Part shown: positions 58,196-64,000 of the stretch, piece by piece
Layout of the letters: each line of letters begins with the position of its first letter
How positions within the stretch are numbered: position 1 is the stretch's first letter
Source of the DNA: Paludibacteraceae bacterium
GTDB taxonomy: Bacteria; Bacteroidota; Bacteroidia; Bacteroidales; Paludibacteraceae
DNA: 64,000 nucleotides
Assembly (NCBI GenBank): GCA_016937795.1
Contig: JAFGVV010000017.1
Location: 1 to 64,000 of the forward strand
Direction: 5' to 3'
Program-made: the position numbers and the translations under genes
The notes under the pieces: model-generated
Told to the model about the DNA's origin: nothing
Seen by the model: only the letters and a program-made list of their open reading frames with translations
The model's database searches: none

Positions 58196-61100
58196 TTAAT
58201 CTTTTCTATCTTCAGCACTTTGGGTCTCTGCTTTTTTCTTCTTTTCCGGTTTCTTGAAAAACTCTTTCCATTTATTAAAATCGCGCACATACACTACTCC
58301 TGCTCCGGTTTCAATGAGTTGTCCTTCGAGCGCTCCTTCGTACTGATTATGCCTGAATCCTTTCAACCGATAACGACCATCCTCGGTCAGTTTGTATTCC
58401 ACAGTTACATCGCTGGCAATATCGCTGGCTGAATTCTGCTTTGCTCTTTCACCTTCCACATCAACCGTTCCACCAATCTGAACGCTAAGTCGTTCGTCGA
58501 AAAGTTGATTTTTCACTCCCACTTCTACCTGTGTTCGTCCCTGTGCTTCACCTGTTTGATAATCATCATACGATTGAATATCAAAGTTCATTTCAATACC
58601 CGGAATAAATTGGGAACTTAATTTATTGAGCTGCGACGACAGAAAATTACCTACTGTAGAACGTAGAAGTGCTGATGTACCAACCGATTCGGATTGTAAT
58701 GGATCTTCCTGCACAAATCGACCTAGTACCAACAATGCAAAAACCTGCTTATTGAGTGTGGATGGATCATTGTTGAGCAATATGAGTTTTTGATTGACCG
58801 ATCCGTCGAGAATACCCTTATCTTCGGGCAAAAGCTGAACTTCGAAACTGATTTCAGGTTTCAGAATAGCACCTCGAAGTTTTAGAAGGACTAAAAACGG
58901 ATATTGCTGTTTGAATGATCCCTTTTCGGGCTCAGTCATCCCCAACATTTGGTCGGCCACTAAATTGTAAGGCGCGGTACGAACAGTGTAGGAAGCATCA
59001 ATGAAAATATTGGCATCCATCGGGTCGCCATTCCAAATAATTGTACTTCCGGGCACAATTTCAAATTTACGTTTTACAATAGACTCCAGCGAAACCAGGT
59101 AACTTCCTTCGTTCAGATTATAAGCTCCGGTAAGACTCATTTTTCCGCTCCTGTCCATTGTAAGACTTAAAGCTGCATCGCCACGCACAACCAGCGAATC
59201 GGACGAAGCCGGATCCATAAACAGACGAAGAGTAGCATCCTTATCCACCTCGATCACTGAAAACAAATCAAAGCCACTCAGTACCGATTGCCGTACGGAA
59301 CTCGTACTCTCTCTGTTCAAAATAGCATTGTAATTTGCCGTATCGACAAATACAACAATATTTTCACCTTTGTAGGTTGTAAATTCTTCTTCGGGAACCA
59401 CAAAACTAAAGTTCGATCCTTTTTTCATTTTCACATTCGCGTTCACAACCGGAAGTGCCATTGGGCCTGTGATATTGATTTTACTATCCACCACCATTCG
59501 TCCGTAAAACAGGTCATTATCGTTCACTGAGGTATTAAACAATAAGAAATCTTTAGAATTCAATTGCAAATCGAATACAAAATCTCTAAACTGCTTCATA
59601 CGAATTGATCCATCAACAATGGCGGTTTGCTCAAACGAATCGGAGATGGTAAATGTGTTGAAAAAAATACCATCGTTAGTCACCTGAATTCGTTCGTGGC
59701 CCAGACCGATACGACTGTTGAGAAATGCCGGATTCGTATATACATTATCGAAAACAAGTTCGCCTGTTACTTCTGGTTCGTTGGTTTTACCTGCAATATT
59801 GATATTTCCTGTCAGAACACCTGATGATTCGCTGATTTGACCCATCGAAAAGGCTTCGATAGTCTTCATCGATAGCGATTGGATATTGGTATTTATTGCC
59901 ATCGAGTTTTCGCCTCCGTTGGGAATAAAATAACCGCTTGCAGTAAGTCTGTTTTCCTTACCACTAAGACTCATATCAACATCGAAACGTTCGAACGAGG
60001 GATTTTCAGCTTTTAGCGCAAGATTTCCTACATCGACATTGCGCACCACAAGATTATTTACATCTGCATCAGCAATAATACCAAACGAGTTGTTTACATT
60101 TTTAAGCAACACATTAGCATGCAGATTGCCTTTCAGCATATTGCTGTCTTTTTCGAAAATTCGCGAAATATCCGATAATTTAAAATCGTGGATATCGATC
60201 TGAAGATCATCGTTATATTTTTTGTTGGGCGATGAGATGTTGACGACGCTTGTAGCATGTTTCATAAACAAATGATGCACGAGAAATCCCTGTTTCCCAA
60301 ACATTATGTAATTGTCATCAGCAATATCCCAACGATTATTCATTAAATAAAATTCATTGGGATTGAGCTGAAGTTTATAATTGTCGGCTTCTTTTGTAAT
60401 CAGCGACCGAACAGACAATTTCTTATTAAGCAAATCGGACAAAGATACATTTGCCGTCAGTTGATTGTCGGCCAACTTACCTTCGAACAAGAAGTTGTTG
60501 AATTTCAGCTGTGAATTTGTAAGTTCGGCGAGCGAAATACTGTAATTCATGTTCGTTGAGTCCGATTTTACACCCAATGAAATATCATTGATTTCGTTAC
60601 CCGCATACACTATTCGTTTCATGTTGGCATTCAAATTCAACTCCATTTTCCGGCTATCGAAGCTTCCCGTAATCAGTCCCGGTTCAAACTCATTGAGTTG
60701 CGGCAATAATACTTCCGACAGAATGGGATGATTGTGAAGTTCAATTTCAAACTTAAAATCCGAACTGTCGTTGTTGGTTTTAAGCGGCTTTGCATCGTTA
60801 ACGGGGAAATAATGATCAATAAAATGCGTAAGTGTGGCGGGAAGTGCAGCAGGCGAAATTGTGCCGCTATACTTTAAATTTATCAGCGCACTGCTGAAAT
60901 TTATTTCGCTTTTTCGGGGTAGATTAATGGACGCAACCAACAAGGAATCGAGTTTATATTTTTTCCCGTTTTGTGCAATTATGGTATTTGTAACTTCCAC
61001 CTTCCCATTGACCTCATTTACTGTTCCACCCTTTAAATCGGCTGAAGCATTGAACGCAATTCGTATATCCTTTTCTGAGAACTGAAGTTTCTGAAGATCG

Positions 61101-63193
61101 GCTCCCTTCACTTCTAATTGGAACTTAACCCTTTCGTGGCCGGGATTAAAATTCACTAATCCGGCAAAATCAAACACGGCATTCTCGTCATTCAAGTTTA
61201 TTTTGCCGTCAAATTGCTGATTGGCCACAACACCATCCAATGTTAGATTACGATACCTGTATTTATTTAAAAACAATTTCGATACATTTCCATGTATCTT
61301 CGCATTAAGTGATTTTTGATCCAAGCCATGCCCTTTTGCTTCGGCTGACAAACTAACGGGACCGTACATTTCGTTGTCTTTTAGCAAAACACCCAAATCA
61401 AAATCAAGGAGATTAATGTTAGCACTGAAATTTTCATCTTTATCAACAGTAGCTACAAGTTGCCCGTTACCAATACTCGTATTAACATCGATATTGCTTG
61501 CAAAATCTTTGAGTTTTCCTTTAAAAACGGCCTGAATGTTTAAATCCTGAGGTATTGCAATATTTTCGGGAATTGCCGTGCCAGCCATCATTTGAATATC
61601 CTGACTACCCGAATTTATTTTCAGATCAGGAAAATAAAAATTAGCTGTTTCGGCGTCGGGCAATCCGGTGATATGAAAATTGGTTTGTAAAACAGTATTT
61701 ATTCCTGTTCGTAAAACAATATTTTTCCCTTTCAAATTATTCACACTGCCATTTAGCTGACCCGAAATACGGGTAGTATTCTTCTTATTCTTAAAAAAAT
61801 CCTGTGTGACAAGTGCCGGACTGAAATACAATATATCCGCATTGCTAAAACCCGCTTTACGTATGTTTACGTTTAAAGTCATAAATGGTAATTCATCCAC
61901 CAACGCATCCAACGATTCGTAAGCAATACTCACTTCGCCATCTATGTACGAAGCACTTGTTTTGGCTTTAATATTCTTTGCCGAAATAGAATGTTTGTCC
62001 ATCATAAAATCGGTTTCGAAACGTACAATTTCAAAACCATTTCGGTCGATGGCTGAAAAACTTTTCACAGATAGTTCAGTTAGCTCTGACGAATAATATA
62101 AATTTGCAGCATTGAGATTTAAAAAATCATATTCTAAATGGTTGGCGTCAAACTCCCTTTTTGTATTTATTTGTTGTCCAGATTTATAAAGAATATAATT
62201 ATCAACAAAGTCAAGTTCACGAACCGATATTTTCCAGTTATTTTCTAGCGCTTGTTTATCAGTCTCAATATCCGGTTTCGTGGAGTCAACAAGCACTTCT
62301 GTTCCATTTGCATAGTATCTGATTTTACTTTCGCTGAGGTAAATTTTATCCAAGTCCAGCCTTTCTTTCTCCAAATCAAGATCTCCTTTTTTTATCTCAA
62401 AACGGTTCACGACAGCCATAACTGACTGATTCCCTTGCGAATCGGAATACTGAACTACGGAATTATTTATCTGAATATTCCGGGCAGTAATTCGCGGAAG
62501 TTCAAAGTCGGACATTTCATCTTTCGATTCCGAAGTTTTTTTTATCTGCACACTGGCATTCAACTTTTCAACCAATATATCGTCGATTCGATAAAGCGAT
62601 TTTTCAATATTTAGTTCGTCCATCGCCAACTCCAATTTATAGAGCGTTGCCTTCACATTCATTCCCGCGAATGTATCATCGTAACGGATTCGAATATTTT
62701 TCAGTAATACTTTGTCGAGTGAAAATGTCCAATTGGAAGAAAGTGCGGTTTCAATCTCCGTCTGATTTGTAGTATCACTAAAAGCCTCAAGCAAAAAATT
62801 ATAGTTGAATAAAGAATCGGCAGAGGTATTGTACAGATTGGCAGTCAGGGTTTTCAACTCAATACTATTGACTGTTATTTTATTAAACAATAAATCTTTG
62901 AGCACAATATTAACTTTCAACTTGTCGGCAAAAAGCAAGGTGTCATGCTGAAGATCTTCCAGAAAAACACCTTCGACAACAATTGATTTTGGGAATGAAA
63001 TCCTTACATTTTCAATCCCGACACGGGTGTTCGTTCTGTCGTTTACAAAGGTGGTCGCGTAATTCACAATCTTATTCTGAACTGCCGGAATTTGGATAAC
63101 AGCCGCCACAATCAGAAAAATGAGCACGAAAATGACAACCACCCACAAGATAGCTTTTAAAGTTTTCTTTATGACAGAAAGAATTTTCTTCAT
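58196..63193 (-). CDS. tamB: Translocation/assembly module TamB (DUF490) domain protein
   Basis: 1665 aa. N-terminal TM 'AILWVVVIFVLIFLIVAAVIQIPAVQNKIVNYATTFVNDRTNTRVGIENVRISFPKSIVVEGVFLED', C-terminal DUF490 'GSTIIWNGDPMDANIFIDASYTVRTAPYNLV', 'VEVGVKNQLFDERLSVQIGGTVDVEGE'. Confidence 0.92.
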   Translation of the reverse strand: MKKILSVIKKTLKAILWVVVIFVLIFLIVAAVIQIPAVQNKIVNYATTFVNDRTNTRVGIENVRISFPKSIVVEGVFLEDLQHDTLLFADKLKVNIVLKDLLFNKITVNSIELKTLTANLYNTSADSLFNYNFLLEAFSDTTNQTEIETALSSNWTFSLDKVLLKNIRIRYDDTFAGMNVKATLYKLELAMDELNIEKSLYRIDDILVEKLNASVQIKKTSESKDEMSDFELPRITARNIQINNSVVQYSDSQGNQSVMAVVNRFEIKKGDLDLEKERLDLDKIYLSESKIRYYANGTEVLVDSTKPDIETDKQALENNWKISVRELDFVDNYILYKSGQQINTKREFDANHLEYDFLNLNAANLYYSSELTELSVKSFSAIDRNGFEIVRFETDFMMDKHSISAKNIKAKTSASYIDGEVSIAYESLDALVDELPFMTLNVNIRKAGFSNADILYFSPALVTQDFFKNKKNTTRISGQLNGSVNNLKGKNIVLRTGINTVLQTNFHITGLPDAETANFYFPDLKINSGSQDIQMMAGTAIPENIAIPQDLNIQAVFKGKLKDFASNIDVNTSIGNGQLVATVDKDENFSANINLLDFDLGVLLKDNEMYGPVSLSAEAKGHGLDQKSLNAKIHGNVSKLFLNKYRYRNLTLDGVVANQQFDGKINLNDENAVFDFAGLVNFNPGHERVKFQLEVKGADLQKLQFSEKDIRIAFNASADLKGGTVNEVNGKVEVTNTIIAQNGKKYKLDSLLVASINLPRKSEINFSSALINLKYSGTISPAALPATLTHFIDHYFPVNDAKPLKTNNDSSDFKFEIELHNHPILSEVLLPQLNEFEPGLITGSFDSRKMELNLNANMKRIVYAGNEINDISLGVKSDSTNMNYSISLAELTNSQLKFNNFLFEGKLADNQLTANVSLSDLLNKKLSVRSLITKEADNYKLQLNPNEFYLMNNRWDIADDNYIMFGKQGFLVHHLFMKHATSVVNISSPNKKYNDDLQIDIHDFKLSDISRIFEKDSNMLKGNLHANVLLKNVNNSFGIIADADVNNLVVRNVDVGNLALKAENPSFERFDVDMSLSGKENRLTASGYFIPNGGENSMAINTNIQSLSMKTIEAFSMGQISESSGVLTGNINIAGKTNEPEVTGELVFDNVYTNPAFLNSRIGLGHERIQVTNDGIFFNTFTISDSFEQTAIVDGSIRMKQFRDFVFDLQLNSKDFLLFNTSVNDNDLFYGRMVVDSKINITGPMALPVVNANVKMKKGSNFSFVVPEEEFTTYKGENIVVFVDTANYNAILNRESTSSVRQSVLSGFDLFSVIEVDKDATLRLFMDPASSDSLVVRGDAALSLTMDRSGKMSLTGAYNLNEGSYLVSLESIVKRKFEIVPGSTIIWNGDPMDANIFIDASYTVRTAPYNLVADQMLGMTEPEKGSFKQQYPFLVLLKLRGAILKPEISFEVQLLPEDKGILDGSVNQKLILLNNDPSTLNKQVFALLVLGRFVQEDPLQSESVGTSALLRSTVGNFLSSQLNKLSSQFIPGIEMNFDIQSYDDYQTGEAQGRTQVEVGVKNQLFDERLSVQIGGTVDVEGERAKQNSASDIASDVTVEYKLTEDGRYRLKGFRHNQYEGALEGQLIETGAGVVYVRDFNKWKEFFKKPEKKKKAETQSAEDRKD

Positions 63194-63646
63194 ATTGTGA
63201 ATAACCCTATAAAGGGTATTTTATTTAAGACGGACAATAGCAAAACTCCGACAGAATCAGGCCGACAGATTTATAATGTCTGTCAGTTATTCTGAAAATA
63301 GGAATTTTTACAAATTATCCTATACACTACGAATAAGGCTTACACCCGAAACAAAGAATATAAGTCCTGGAGGTCTATAAATGATAACAACTTTTATAAC
63401 ATGATTGTTGGTTTCCGAATTTGCAAACATAATGGCAGCACAAATAAGAATGACTTTGCCAGGCACAGTCAGCATTGAACCGAAAACTCTTTTAATATTC
63501 ATGTCGCAGCGATTGAAAAGTTGGAAGACAACAACGCAATATAAAACTACACAAAGATATTTTATCTCGTTATATCATGTATTATATCCGCTCTTAAGAA
63601 TGTTACATAATTCACAGATATTCAATCCCAAAAGAGCATCAATTTT

Positions 63647-64000
63647 TCACTCCATAAATTTCTTATTAAAAAGCAGATACCCCACATTTACACCAAAATT
63701 CACAGGGCTTACCGAATTGGTATAATAATTCAGAAATACTGAAGCTGTAGCAATACGAAAATTAAACACAAGCGCTGTTTCGGCCATAAACTCCATGCGG
63801 GTTAAGGGATCGGAATAGCGCATTTCGTTGCCGGGATTACGCAGAATAGAGCGATAAGGCATAAAAAGATACAATTCATTGCGCCAGTGCAGCTGATCGT
63901 TGAGTCGATAAATAGGTTTTAAACCCGTAGCCAAATATTCGTTGGCCGAGTAAGCTGCATTGAATACGGTCTGACTGTGTGTGGTTGGTCTGAAAGCAGG
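63647..64000 (-). CDS. C-terminal fragment of an outer-membrane barrel protein, probably a patatin-like phospholipase/Omp85-type protein (5' truncated by window edge)
   Basis: The frame is open past the tracked start to the window edge: PAFRPTTHSQTVFNAAYSANEYLATGLKPIYRLNDQLHWRNELYLFMPYRSI...FNFRIATASVFLNYYTNSVSPVNFGVNVGYLLFNKKFME. The ORF track start (63934) is an internal TTG. Confidence 0.6.
   Translation of the reverse strand, partial: PAFRPTTHSQTVFNAAYSANEYLATGLKPIYRLNDQLHWRNELYLFMPYRSILRNPGNEMRYSDPLTRMEFMAETALVFNFRIATASVFLNYYTNSVSPVNFGVNVGYLLFNKKFME

Overview
This window is a Bacteroidota chromosomal segment. The evidence is the SusC/SusD pairs, Bacteroidota-type TAnnTTTG -7 boxes, type IX secretion (T9SS) C-terminal domains, a PorP/SprF protein and a DUF4301 protein. 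From left to right it contains: (i) two divergently transcribed large secreted proteins with repeated lectin-like modules (1-5136); (ii) a roughly 16 kb co-directional locus with the order FAS1 lipoprotein, SusC, SusD, FAS1 lipoprotein, FAS1 lipoprotein, SusC, SusD, and no recognisable glycan-degrading enzyme or regulator (5739-21735); (iii) gltX; (iv) a surface-glycan cluster of methyltransferases, glycosyltransferases, a UDP-GlcNAc 2-epimerase and a flippase (23486-31046); (v) a PorP/SprF plus seven-repeat SBBP/PKD/CHU_C-type T9SS cargo pair (31162-35142); (vi) a housekeeping block of YitT, leuS, rpmE, a DMT transporter and truA; (vii) a pectin-type polysaccharide utilization locus of SusC, SusD, a DUF4957/DUF5123-like protein and a PL1 pectate lyase (41575-49866); (viii) DUF4301, an EEP-family nuclease, a MaoC-like protein, rarA and a TauE/SafE permease; (ix) a TamL/TamB-like outer-membrane assembly pair (55796-63193); and (x) the C-terminal end of a probable patatin/Omp85-like protein. 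The best candidate for something undescribed is the enzyme-free FAS1/SusCD locus with its neighbouring lectin-like secreted proteins. Dispersed CCCCTAAA(N)CCCCTAAAGGGG palindromic elements are a second unexplained signal. No tRNA, rRNA, CRISPR array or transposase was recognised. Family calls come from reading the sequences and no database search was run.
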